Assembly: GCA_045631645.1 (NCBI GenBank)
Contig: JAZQVC010000005.1
Span: forward strand, 1 to 64,000
Source: SIG459 sp045631645
Lineage (GTDB): Bacteria > Bacillota > Clostridia > Oscillospirales > Oscillospiraceae
DNA: 64,000 nucleotides
Direction of reading: 5' to 3'
Of this stretch, positions 33,528 to 42,041 are shown piece by piece; the stretch's first letter is position 1; every line of letters begins with the position of its first letter. The position numbers were made by a program, and so were the translations under genes. Below the pieces are notes generated by a model that was given only the letters and a program-made list of their open reading frames with translations, was not told where the DNA came from and made no database searches.

Positions 33528-33556
33528 TTGCCATTGTATAAACGCTGTGCTATATT
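33528..33556 (+). promoter_or_regulatory. Promoter of nrdR
   Basis: TTGCCA and TATATT with a 17-base spacer and a TG extension (TGCTATATT). Confidence 0.6.
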
Positions 33557-33595
33557 GATATTATGTAAATTGCCTATAATAAAGGAGAGATATAG

Positions 33596-34054
33596 ATGAA
33601 GTGTCCTTTTTGCGGTTTTCATGATAGTAAGGTAATCGATTCACGCCCCGCTGACGACGGCGCAACCATCCGCCGCCGCCGCGAATGCCTTGATTGCCAG
33701 AAGCGTTTCACCACTTATGAGATAATCGAGCGCATGCCCATCGCCGTTATCAAACGCGACGGTTCCCGTCAGTCTTTTGATAAAATTAAAATTATTAACG
33801 GCATGCTCCGCGCCTGCGAAAAGCGTCCTATCACCATGGCTCAGATTGAGTCTATAGCTGATGACATAGAGCAGGAGCTTCGCGGCGCTTTGGAAAGCGA
33901 AATTCAGTCCGATCAGATTGGCTCAATGGTTATGGACCGTCTTAAGGGCATGGATGAAGTTGCTTACGTACGCTTTGCCTCTGTATATCGCTCCTTTAAG
34001 GATATAAACACCTTTATGGATGAGCTCACCAAGCTCCTTGGTGACAAAAAATAA
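33596..34054 (+). CDS. nrdR: Transcriptional regulator NrdR
   Basis: A 152-residue repressor of ribonucleotide reductase genes. The N-terminal zinc ribbon has CPFC and CLDC with the conserved SRPADDGATIRRRREC; the ATP-cone follows (VIKRDGSRQSFDKIKI, about residues 50-65). Binding of ATP/dATP to the cone sets DNA binding. AAAGGAG precedes the ATG. No reductase gene is in the window. Confidence 0.97.
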   Translation: MKCPFCGFHDSKVIDSRPADDGATIRRRRECLDCQKRFTTYEIIERMPIAVIKRDGSRQSFDKIKIINGMLRACEKRPITMAQIESIADDIEQELRGALESEIQSDQIGSMVMDRLKGMDEVAYVRFASVYRSFKDINTFMDELTKLLGDKK

Positions 34055-34061
34055 ATAGTCT

Positions 34062-34095
34062 AAAAAAGCGACCCGTGTACATGGGTCGCTTTTTA
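34062..34095. terminator. Bidirectional terminator after nrdR
   Basis: AAAAAAGCGACCC pairs with GGGTCGCTTTTT between convergent genes; it overlaps the stop of the DUF4363 gene. Confidence 0.9.
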
Positions 34096-34443
34096 AAATA
34101 TACACTCAAGATATAATTTTTCTGACTTAATTAACCGGGATATCTCATATATTAATTTGTTTTTCATAATAAGCATCTCCGGATTTTTCATACATTCGAA
34201 GTAAGCATTTGATATAATATCAAGTCTGCTTTCGTTTATTAGTATGGCCAGATATTTCCTGCTTTCTTCCCACTCTCTGAAACTCTCCTTAATAAATATC
34301 TCAGATTGAGCAGGAGGGAGGGATAAGCTTTCAATTATACTTCCTTGCATTTCAGTTAGTCTGTTATTCATAATACGAGAATTAACATTTATTGCGGCTA
34401 TAATTAGCAACATAAGAAATATGCCCAATAACATTTTCTTCAT
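34093..34443 (-). CDS. DUF4363-like protein
   Basis: A 116-residue protein with one N-terminal hydrophobic helix (residues 4-20) and an otherwise helical, probably extracytoplasmic part (SFREWEESRKYLAILINE). This matches the DUF4363 pattern. Its start overlaps the stop of the DUF421 gene by one base (TAATG), and the two families are often adjacent in Clostridia, so they may act together. Role unknown. Confidence 0.75.
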   Translation of the reverse strand: MKKMLLGIFLMLLIIAAINVNSRIMNNRLTEMQGSIIESLSLPPAQSEIFIKESFREWEESRKYLAILINESRLDIISNAYFECMKNPEMLIMKNKLIYEISRLIKSEKLYLECIF

Positions 34444-35120
34444 TATTTATTTGTCCTTTTTTCGAAATATATTTCGTTATCATTATAATAAATCATAGCA
34501 AAAACATCCTTATAGCTGCTACATTTATTATCCTTAAGGAAGTTATCTAACCATCGCTTCTTTTTTCCGATATAATCAAGATTTTTATTCAGTAGCACTC
34601 CATCTTCAATTATTATTATAGGATAATCCTCCGCATCCGGTTTAATACAAAGGTCTTTAGGGGTAACAGGCTGATATTGAGGAAACAAAATTGTGCTTAA
34701 ATTCCCGTCTGTCTCCAATATGGCATACTTCACTTGTTTGACATTAAGTATTTCCTTGCTTCTCAACTCTTCCAACAATTCATCAATACTTAATCTCGCC
34801 TTTCGCATTTCATTCTCAAGAACTTTTCCGTTTAATATTATAAATTGAGGCTTACCGCACATTATTGTCCTGAATTTTACGCTTGATAATATTCCTCCCG
34901 AAATTATCAATTCGAATACAAATAAAACAAATATTGGAAGCAAACCATTCAGCAAAGGAATATTTATATCCTGCAGCGGACTGGCCGCCAAATCTGCCAG
35001 AAGCACTGATACAACGAACTCCGATAATTCAAGTTCCCGAAGCTGGCGTTTTCCAAGCAATCGCATAAGAATTATAATTGACAAAAATATTATTATAGTT
35101 CGTATGAATATTACACTCAT
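34443..35120 (-). CDS. DUF421 (YetF-like) membrane protein
   Basis: A 225-residue protein with three N-terminal membrane helices (residues 3-20, about 35-50, about 60-80) followed by a cytoplasmic domain with KPQFIILNGKVLENEMRKARLS and LRSKEILNVKQVKYAILETDG, the hallmark of DUF421/YetF. YetF-type proteins have been linked to spore germination or membrane stress, but no biochemical role is established. GAGGTG precedes the ATG. Paired with the DUF4363 gene. Confidence 0.87.
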   Translation of the reverse strand: MSVIFIRTIIIFLSIIILMRLLGKRQLRELELSEFVVSVLLADLAASPLQDINIPLLNGLLPIFVLFVFELIISGGILSSVKFRTIMCGKPQFIILNGKVLENEMRKARLSIDELLEELRSKEILNVKQVKYAILETDGNLSTILFPQYQPVTPKDLCIKPDAEDYPIIIIEDGVLLNKNLDYIGKKKRWLDNFLKDNKCSSYKDVFAMIYYNDNEIYFEKRTNK

Positions 35121-35199
35121 CTTATCACCTCATCTCAGGTAGTTTATCCGCATATGAATTGATTATTATTTCGTACTTAGCACAGGAATAACAATCACA

Positions 35200-35228
35200 T
35201 TGACCTTGCACAGATTAAGTGATAAAAT
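35200..35228 (+). promoter_or_regulatory. Promoter of glmM
   Basis: TTGACC and TAAAAT with a 17-base spacer and a TG extension (TGATAAAAT), 45 bases before the ATG. Confidence 0.7.
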
Positions 35229-35273
35229 ACATGGAAGATTTACAAATACGTATTTATATTTTTGGAGGTATAT

Positions 35274-36611
35274 ATGTCCAAATATTTCGGTACCGATGGC
35301 TTTCGCGGAGAGGCAAATGTAGGCCTCACTGTTGAACATGCTTTTAAAATCGGTCGTTTTCTCGGCTGGTATTATGGCCGCGAGCATAAATGCAATATTG
35401 TAATTGGCAAGGACACCAGAAGAAGCAGCTATATGTTCGAGTCTGCACTTTCTGCCGGTATTACCGCTTCCGGTGCTGATGCATATCTTCTTCATGTTAC
35501 AACCACTCCCAGCGTATCCTATGTTACCCGCTCCGATCAGTTTGATTGCGGCATTATGATCTCTGCCAGTCATAATCCTTTTTATGATAACGGAATCAAG
35601 CTCATAAATGGTAATGGAGAGAAAATGGAAGACGCCGTAATCGATGAGATTGAAAAATATCTCGACGGTGAAATGCAGGAGCTTCCTTACGCACTGGGCG
35701 GTGATATTGGTCGTACCGTTGACTATGCAGCGGGCAGAAACAGATACATCGGTTATCTTATCAGCCTTGCGAAAAATTCTTATAAGGGCAAAAAAGTTGG
35801 TCTTGACTGCTCAAATGGCAGTACATGGATGATTGCAAAAAGTGTTTTTGATGCTCTCGGTGCAACTACATATGTTATCAATAACAGCCCCAACGGAACT
35901 AACATAAACGAAAACTGCGGTTCCACACATATTGAGCATCTCCAGAAATTTGTTGTTGAAAATGCTCTGGATGTTGGATTCGCCTTTGACGGTGATGCAG
36001 ACCGTTGCCTTGCTGTAGACGAAAAGGGCAAGATTGTTGACGGCGATCTTATCCTCTATGTCGTCGCAAAATATATGTTTGAGCGTGGAACTCTTGATAA
36101 CACCAAGGTTGTAACCACAATTATGTCCAACTTTGGTCTTTATAAAGCACTTGACGAGCTCGGTATCGGCTATGAAAAGACGGCCGTAGGTGATAAATAT
36201 GTTTACGAAAACATGCGCCAAAACGGTCATTATATCGGAGGAGAACAGTCCGGTCACATAATCTTCTCTAAATATGCCACAACCGGAGACGGTATGCTCA
36301 CCGCAATCAAACTTATGCAGGTTATTCTCGATAAGAAAACCTCACTTTCCGAACTTACAAGAGATGTTAAGGTATACCCTCAGGTTCTTAAGAATGTTCG
36401 TGTTCCAGACAAAGAACTTGTGCTTAATAATCCCGAAGTGAATAAAAGTGTTGCTCAGGTTACAGATGAACTTAAGGGCAACGGTCGCGTTCTCCTTCGC
36501 AAGAGCGGCACCGAGCCTCTTATTCGAGTAATGGTTGAAGCTCCCAGCTACGAAATTTGCGAAGAAAAGGTTGATTCCATAATAGAAGTTATTAATCGAA
36601 TTTCTATATAA
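35274..36611 (+). CDS. glmM: Phosphoglucosamine mutase
   Basis: About 445 residues, converting glucosamine 6-phosphate to 1-phosphate for UDP-GlcNAc synthesis. The start MSKYFGTDGFRGEAN is diagnostic; the phosphoserine loop is SASHNPFYDNGIKL (about residue 98), the metal loop FDGDADRC (about 239), the sugar loop GGEQSGHII and the phosphate loop RKSGTEPLIRVM near the end. ATG at 35274 has GGAGG 6 bases upstream. UDP-GlcNAc made through this route feeds MurA. Confidence 0.95.
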   Translation: MSKYFGTDGFRGEANVGLTVEHAFKIGRFLGWYYGREHKCNIVIGKDTRRSSYMFESALSAGITASGADAYLLHVTTTPSVSYVTRSDQFDCGIMISASHNPFYDNGIKLINGNGEKMEDAVIDEIEKYLDGEMQELPYALGGDIGRTVDYAAGRNRYIGYLISLAKNSYKGKKVGLDCSNGSTWMIAKSVFDALGATTYVINNSPNGTNINENCGSTHIEHLQKFVVENALDVGFAFDGDADRCLAVDEKGKIVDGDLILYVVAKYMFERGTLDNTKVVTTIMSNFGLYKALDELGIGYEKTAVGDKYVYENMRQNGHYIGGEQSGHIIFSKYATTGDGMLTAIKLMQVILDKKTSLSELTRDVKVYPQVLKNVRVPDKELVLNNPEVNKSVAQVTDELKGNGRVLLRKSGTEPLIRVMVEAPSYEICEEKVDSIIEVINRISI

Positions 36612-36623
36612 ACGGTGATTCGA

Positions 36624-37283
36624 ATGATTAAGATTAACAATCTGCTTGATACAAGCAAGACCATTGCCGTTGAGCATTTTGAGGGCAAAATTTATCCTTG
36701 GGAGGCTCTTGAAGGAATTCAAGATTTGATATTCAAACTTGGAGCCGAGCTTTCTAAGGATGAATTTGATCATCCTGAAGAAGGAATATGGATTGCCAAG
36801 GATGCGACCGTATACCCCTCCGCATATATTAAAGCTCCTTGCATAATAGATAAGGGAGCAGAAATCCGCCACTGCGCCTTTATTCGCGGCAACGCTATAA
36901 TAGGGAAGGGAGCGGTTGTTGGAAACTCAACAGAATTGAAAAATGTAATTTTGTTCGACGGAGTTCAGGTTCCTCACTATAATTATGTCGGTGACTCTAT
37001 CCTTGGTTATAAAGCCCATATGGGAGCCGGAAGTATCACCTCCAACGTTAAGGGCGATAAGACAAAGGTCGTTATTAAAAACGGCAGCGAACAAATTGCC
37101 AGCGGACGTAAAAAGCTCGGCGCAATTCTGGGGGATTATGCTGAAATAGGATGCGGCAGTGTCCTTAATCCCGGCACTATAATCGGAAGAAACACTCAGA
37201 TATATCCTTTGTCTTCTGTGCGCGGTGTAATTCCCGAAAATTCTATTTATAAAGCTGATAATAATATCGTTAATAAACAGTAA
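36624..37283 (+). CDS. Left-handed beta-helix (GlmU C-terminal-like) protein
   Basis: About 219 residues. From about residue 60 the hexapeptide repeats of a left-handed beta-helix are clear (IAKDATVYPSAYI, IIDKGAEIRHCAFIRGN, IIGKGAVVGNSTELKNVILFDG, ILGYKAHMGAGSIT), closely like the acetyltransferase half of GlmU, including the NGSEQIASGRKKLGAILGDYAEIGCGSVLNPG block. It lacks the pyrophosphorylase domain. Lying 12 bases after glmM it may acetylate glucosamine 1-phosphate or bind nucleotide sugars; activity is inferred. Start ATG 36624 has a weak GGTG site. Confidence 0.82.
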   Translation: MIKINNLLDTSKTIAVEHFEGKIYPWEALEGIQDLIFKLGAELSKDEFDHPEEGIWIAKDATVYPSAYIKAPCIIDKGAEIRHCAFIRGNAIIGKGAVVGNSTELKNVILFDGVQVPHYNYVGDSILGYKAHMGAGSITSNVKGDKTKVVIKNGSEQIASGRKKLGAILGDYAEIGCGSVLNPGTIIGRNTQIYPLSSVRGVIPENSIYKADNNIVNKQ

Positions 37284-37322
37284 AAAAGATGCGCTGCAAT
37301 AAATTGCAGCGCATCTTTTTTA
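37282..37322. terminator. Bidirectional terminator after glmM operon
   Basis: AAAAAAGATGCGCTGCAAT pairs with ATTGCAGCGCATCTTTTTT; shared with the convergent Cys-rich gene. Confidence 0.92.
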
Positions 37323-38108
37323 CCTTAAATTCCTGTAACATTCATCTTGATTTATAGCATCGGGAGGATAGAATTCCTCAGTAGGGAAGTCCACGCGGCT
37401 AAACAAGGTGCAAGGATCTTCATCATTGGAACAAACGCACTCTTTTTCCGGTACAAAATATGAAAAATTATCCAAGGTTAACTGCGTATCCCGCTCAAGC
37501 CTAATCATAGAGAACTGACCAAGCGTTACATAAAGCCTCTTATCTGCGCCGTATAGAGCAATATCTTCGCCCATTGCCGCTTTTATGAAATCAGGTATAT
37601 TCCTTAATTCAGCATCACCGCGCTCGCATGAAGCGTCTGATAACCTCATATTCAGTACAATTGGGTCAACCGCGTCTACAACAGCCGTAGGGGAGTGACT
37701 ACGTTTACTTCCATCTGAGCAAGTTGAACTGAAGCTTTTTACATCGCCCTCACTTCCAAAAAGAATTACTCTTTTATCAAACACTGCAAGGCCATTTACC
37801 TTCGATCCACAGGGGAATACTTCGCCGCTTATCCTATAAAAAAAGCTTACATCTACCGCATAATATCCGCGATTAAAACCCATATCATCAATATTTATAT
37901 CAACATAAATCAATTCTGCCCCACAAGGTCTTATGCTGAACGCTGATTCAATCAAGGGCTGTGATGCAAGTGTTGGATATACTCTTAAATCTTCAATGCA
38001 ATCTCTGTCTTTACATGCATCGGTTATCTTCATTGTATGTATATTGATTTTTTGACACGGACAAACCTCGCAACCGTCAACAGGTCCCGGTAACACCATG
38101 TCTGCCAT
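37320..38108 (-). CDS. Cysteine-rich conserved-looking protein of unknown function
   Basis: A 262-residue soluble protein with about 13 cysteines, several in pairs (CEVCPC at the start, ACKDRDC, CVC near the end). There is no signal peptide or membrane helix. Alternating hydrophobic segments (AELIYVDINIDDMGF, YYAVDVSFFYRI) suggest a beta-rich fold. I do not recognise a named family. High cysteine and lack of export signal are compatible with a spore-coat or metal-binding role, but that is a guess. AAGGAGG gives a good start; own transcript, divergent from DUF4364. Confidence 0.75.
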   Translation of the reverse strand: MADMVLPGPVDGCEVCPCQKINIHTMKITDACKDRDCIEDLRVYPTLASQPLIESAFSIRPCGAELIYVDINIDDMGFNRGYYAVDVSFFYRISGEVFPCGSKVNGLAVFDKRVILFGSEGDVKSFSSTCSDGSKRSHSPTAVVDAVDPIVLNMRLSDASCERGDAELRNIPDFIKAAMGEDIALYGADKRLYVTLGQFSMIRLERDTQLTLDNFSYFVPEKECVCSNDEDPCTLFSRVDFPTEEFYPPDAINQDECYRNLR

Positions 38109-38242
38109 AAATATACCTCCTTAGATTTATTGAAGCAAGTTCAATACAGTTTATGCAAAAAAATATCTTCGTGCCAAAAAATATCTGTACTGCATGCAAA
38201 AAATGTTGTATAATAATAAAAATATTTTTGCGAGGTGCTGTT

Positions 38243-38761
38243 ATGGGCGAAAGACTCGGCTTTATTAACGATAAATTGGATATAAAATTGCTCATTTTGT
38301 TTGTGCTCAGACGATTGCCCGCAGAAATAGATATTGAGAATTTAGCCGATCTCATCCTGATCGATGGGGGAGTGGGTTACTTTGATTATAAAGAATGCCT
38401 GGCCGAACTCTTGACCACTGCGCAGGTTGAAGAATCCGCAGGATATGTTAAGATAACCGCAAAAGGAAGCCGTAACGCTGAAATTCTCGAAAATGACCTT
38501 CCGTATTCCGTACGTTATAAAGCGGAAAACACTCTCGCGCCTGTAGCCGAAGAGATGCGCAGAAGCGCCATGATTCTCGCGAACCACGAGATTATCGATG
38601 GCGGAGTTAACGTTTATTTATCTGTTTCTGACGGTATCGGCACAATTTTTGATCTTAAAATTCTTGCTGGCGACATTAAACAGGCAGAAAAAATTGAAAA
38701 GAACTTTAAGCGCAAGGCTGAGGAATACTATAATCGTTTTATTGAGGAACTTACAGAATAA
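38243..38761 (+). CDS. DUF4364 family protein
   Basis: About 172 residues. The N-terminal half resembles a winged-helix (DIKLLILFVLRRLPAEIDIENLADLI, then YVKITAKGSRNAEIL), and the C-terminal half a small alpha/beta domain. This is the clostridial DUF4364 family, perhaps a transcription factor, with no proven role. Start ATG 38243 has GCGAGGTG upstream. It precedes asnA by 18 bases and may share its transcript. Confidence 0.83.
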   Translation: MGERLGFINDKLDIKLLILFVLRRLPAEIDIENLADLILIDGGVGYFDYKECLAELLTTAQVEESAGYVKITAKGSRNAEILENDLPYSVRYKAENTLAPVAEEMRRSAMILANHEIIDGGVNVYLSVSDGIGTIFDLKILAGDIKQAEKIEKNFKRKAEEYYNRFIEELTE

Positions 38762-38779
38762 TCACCACGGAGTAACGTA

Positions 38780-39793
38780 ATGAAAACTTTCATCCCCGAA
38801 AACTACAAAAGCCTCTTGGGAGTTTATGATACTCAGAAGGCAATAGGTCTTCTCAAGCGTCTTTTTGAGGATCATCTTTCATCTGTGCTCAATATACACC
38901 GCGTTTCAGCGCCTTTGTTCGTTGTAGAGAATAGCGGTCTGAATGATAACCTCACCGGAGTTGAGCGTCCTGTTTCATTTGAAATTAAGGCTACGGGCAC
39001 CGAGGCACAGGTTGTTCATTCTCTCGCCAAATGGAAGCGTATGGCGCTTCATAATTACGGATTTTATCCCGGCCGCGGATTATATGCGGACATGAACGCC
39101 ATTCGAAGAGATGAAGATGAACTTGATAATATCCACTCCGTGTATGTTGACCAGTGGGACTGGGAAAAGGTCATAACAGAAGAGGACAGAACCATAGATT
39201 ATCTTAAATCTACTGTTATTGACATTATAAAAGCCGTTTGTGATACCCAGACAACAATGCAGGCTCTTTATCCAAAACTTAATCAGGTAACCAAAATCGA
39301 GCGATGCGTCAAATTTATCACCACCCAGGAGCTCGAGGACATGTATCCTGATTTGAGCCCCAAAGATCGTGAAAACGCCATCACGAAGGAATATAAAACC
39401 GTATTCCTCATCGGAATAGGAGGGAAGCTCCGTTCCGGAAATAAGCATGACGGCAGAAGTCCGGACTATGATGATTGGGATCTTAACGGAGATATTCTTT
39501 TATGGAACGATCTGCTTGAGTGTAGCTTTGAAATAAGTTCTATGGGAATAAGAGTTGACCCCGAATCTCTTGATAGGCAGCTTCGCATATCCGACTGCGA
39601 CCACAGAAGGGAATACCTCTATCATAAAATGCTTCTCGACGGAAAACTTCCTCTTACAATTGGTGGAGGTATTGGTCAGTCAAGACTTTCCATGATCATT
39701 CTTGGAAAAGCTCACATAGGCGAGGTGCAGGCATCTGTTTGGAACGAGGAAACTATAAATCTTTGCAACGAAAAGAATGTTATGCTGCTGTAA
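38780..39793 (+). CDS. asnA: Aspartate-ammonia ligase (asparagine synthetase A)
   Basis: A 337-residue class-II-synthetase-like enzyme making asparagine from aspartate, ammonia and ATP. Typical blocks are FLKRLFEDHLSSVLN-like start, the RVSAPLFVVENSGLNDNLTGVERPV region, LHNYGFYPGRGLYADMNAIRRDE, and IGGGIGQSRLSMIIL at the end. CGGAG lies before the ATG. Using free ammonia fits an anaerobe in an ammonia-rich habitat. Confidence 0.95.
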   Translation: MKTFIPENYKSLLGVYDTQKAIGLLKRLFEDHLSSVLNIHRVSAPLFVVENSGLNDNLTGVERPVSFEIKATGTEAQVVHSLAKWKRMALHNYGFYPGRGLYADMNAIRRDEDELDNIHSVYVDQWDWEKVITEEDRTIDYLKSTVIDIIKAVCDTQTTMQALYPKLNQVTKIERCVKFITTQELEDMYPDLSPKDRENAITKEYKTVFLIGIGGKLRSGNKHDGRSPDYDDWDLNGDILLWNDLLECSFEISSMGIRVDPESLDRQLRISDCDHRREYLYHKMLLDGKLPLTIGGGIGQSRLSMIILGKAHIGEVQASVWNEETINLCNEKNVMLL

Positions 39794-39800
39794 AACTATA

Positions 39801-39848
39801 TAAAAACACAGGCGGCGGACTAGTACAGTCCGCCGCCTGTGTTTTTTG
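39801..39848 (+). terminator. Terminator after asnA
   Basis: AAACACAGGCGGCGGACT pairs over its full length with AGTCCGCCGCCTGTGTTT, followed by T-run; a very strong terminator. Confidence 0.95.
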
Positions 39849-39975
39849 CAAGGGAAGGAAGAAATACTAAATAATTACTAAATAAATAAAAATACACGCA
39901 AAATTAAACAAAATAAAAATTTTGTTGCAGTTGGGGGAGGTGTTTAACCGGTTTTTAATGTATATCCTATCTCAA

Positions 39976-40665
39976 CTATGATATAACGACCGCTCCTCCT
40001 ATATCAATCAGCTCGCCATCATAAACGCAACAAACTTCGTACTTGTTTTTCAATATAAACTCAGAAATTAATTTACCATCAGGATGTTTATTTATATCTC
40101 CTATAAAATAAACTGTGTTATCGCATACAAACGAAGCTCCGCCAATAAAGCCTCTGCTGTAGCCCTCCAGAATTATTCCATCTTCATCAATCAATAGGGT
40201 TTCTATATTATTTCTATTGAGCGCTGCAGCAATACCTTTATCAGATGTAATAATGCAATCTCCAAATGTCAAACAGCTACAACGTGCATATCCTTGTTTA
40301 ACCTCAATGCAGTCAAGTTTGAGATCCAAAATTTTTTTATCTGTATATTTAGAGCAATGTAGTAATTTATCACCGATTAGAGATGCACATAGATTTATAT
40401 CTTTTGGATATTTTACGCCTTGATTTTCATTACTTAAAATTACATTAAATCCCCTATTGGTTAAAAAATTAACTATTTCTTGACCCATAAGATAATTAGC
40501 TAGAATCGCAGTATTTTTATATATAAAAATCGAAAGATCGCTGTGTCCGGATAGTTTTTTATCAATATTCGTATTATTTGGAAGCCAAAACACATCAAAT
40601 CCCAGCAATTCAAGGTGTTTTTCTAATTTTCCCCTATACTTCTCCCCTATTATTAACGTTTTCAT
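39976..40665 (-). CDS. DUF6873-like (GME-fold) protein
   Basis: A 229-residue soluble protein. Segments such as VKQGYARCSCLTFGDCIITSDKGIAAAL and LLIDEDGIILEGYSRGFIGGASFV resemble the DUF6873 family thought to share the fold of guanidino-group-modifying enzymes (arginine deiminase superfamily). I recall this family from clostridial genomes but cannot confirm it here. The start overlaps radA by 4 bases, and stop is followed by about 130 bases with nothing recognisable. No function should be inferred yet. Confidence 0.65.
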   Translation of the reverse strand: MKTLIIGEKYRGKLEKHLELLGFDVFWLPNNTNIDKKLSGHSDLSIFIYKNTAILANYLMGQEIVNFLTNRGFNVILSNENQGVKYPKDINLCASLIGDKLLHCSKYTDKKILDLKLDCIEVKQGYARCSCLTFGDCIITSDKGIAAALNRNNIETLLIDEDGIILEGYSRGFIGGASFVCDNTVYFIGDINKHPDGKLISEFILKNKYEVCCVYDGELIDIGGAVVIS

Positions 40666-42026
40666 AAAACGGAATCAATAGCCTCTCTTATATTTCGCAC
40701 GCTAATAAGCTCAAGCCCATCAGGCTTTTTAATTTCACCTCTTATATGCGCAGGAATCACACAGTACTTAAAACCAAGTCTTGCCACCTCAGCAAGGCGC
40801 TGATTTATGGAGTTCACTGAGCGAATTTCACCAGTAAGACCAACTTCGCCTATTGCCGCAGTATCATAGCTTATTGGTCTGTCTCTCAAACTCGATGCTA
40901 TTGCAAGAACAGTTGCCAAGTCTGCGGCAGGCTCGCCAAGATAAAGTCCGCCTATGACATTTATATAGGCATCGCAGCCCGCGACACTCATTCCACCGCG
41001 CTTATCAAGAACCGCAAGAAGAAGCATGGCGCGATTATAATCAATTCCGTTGGCATTTCTGCGAGCGCCCCCAAACCCTGCAGGCGCGACGAGAGCCTGA
41101 ACTTCAGCCAAAACAGGTCTTGTTCCTTCCATGACGCAGCTTACGCATGTTCCCGGTATATTTCTAGGTCTGCCCGAAAGGAGCATTTCAGAGGGATTGG
41201 GAACTTCTGCAAGACCGTCTTCAACCATATCAAACACACCGATTTCATTTGTTGAGCCAAAACGATTCTTTGCTGCGCGAAGAATTCGATAACTCATGGA
41301 TCTGTCGCCTTCAAAATACAAAACGCAATCCACCATATGTTCAAGAACTTTAGGTCCGGCAATGGCGCCTTCTTTATTTACATGTCCGACAACAAAGCAG
41401 GTAAAGCCATTGATCTTCGCCTTCTGCATTATTGCCATTGTGCAATCCTTCACCTGGCTGACGCTGCCGGCGCCTGATGAAAGATCTCCATTAAACATAG
41501 TCTGAATAGAGTCAATTATAACTATATCAGGATCAATTGAGTCTATTTCGTTCATTATAACGTCCAGATTTGTTTCTGAAAGAACAAAAATGGAGTCCCT
41601 TTCAACCCCGAGCCGCTGAGCGCGAAGTTTAAGCTGACGCTGGCTTTCTTCTCCAGTGACATAAAGAATTTTTTCATCGGGCATAAGTCCGCATATCTGA
41701 AGCAAAAGCGTTGATTTGCCTATTCCGGGAGCACCGCCAACAAGAACCAAAGAACCGCGTACTGCGCCGCCGCCCAAAACTCTGTCGAATTCACCTATAC
41801 CAGTTGAAAAACGCAGCTCCTCGCCAATATCCAACTCCGTAATAGGTTTTGACCCACTTCGAGGTAATGCAGAAATTTTTGCCGCACCACTTTTATTTTT
41901 TGAATTTATCGCAGACGCGGGAGCCTCTACAAGGCAATTCCACGCGCCACACGCGGGGCACTGACCGTACCACTTCCCTGTTTCATTTCCGCACTCTGTG
42001 CAGTAAAATTTAGTTCTTTCCTTCAT
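40662..42026 (-). CDS. radA: DNA repair protein RadA
   Basis: A 454-residue RecA-like helicase aiding branch migration. The zinc finger CTECGNETGKWYGQCPAC is at the start, Walker A GGAPGIGKSTLLLQ at about residue 95, the RadA signature KNRFGS at about 250, and a Lon-protease-like domain at the C-terminus (GLTGEIRSVNSINQRLAEV). AGGCGGAGG precedes the ATG. Downstream of cwlD by 15 bases. Confidence 0.96.
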   Translation of the reverse strand: MKERTKFYCTECGNETGKWYGQCPACGAWNCLVEAPASAINSKNKSGAAKISALPRSGSKPITELDIGEELRFSTGIGEFDRVLGGGAVRGSLVLVGGAPGIGKSTLLLQICGLMPDEKILYVTGEESQRQLKLRAQRLGVERDSIFVLSETNLDVIMNEIDSIDPDIVIIDSIQTMFNGDLSSGAGSVSQVKDCTMAIMQKAKINGFTCFVVGHVNKEGAIAGPKVLEHMVDCVLYFEGDRSMSYRILRAAKNRFGSTNEIGVFDMVEDGLAEVPNPSEMLLSGRPRNIPGTCVSCVMEGTRPVLAEVQALVAPAGFGGARRNANGIDYNRAMLLLAVLDKRGGMSVAGCDAYINVIGGLYLGEPAADLATVLAIASSLRDRPISYDTAAIGEVGLTGEIRSVNSINQRLAEVARLGFKYCVIPAHIRGEIKKPDGLELISVRNIREAIDSVL

Positions 42027-42041
42027 AAGTGCCTCCGCCTA

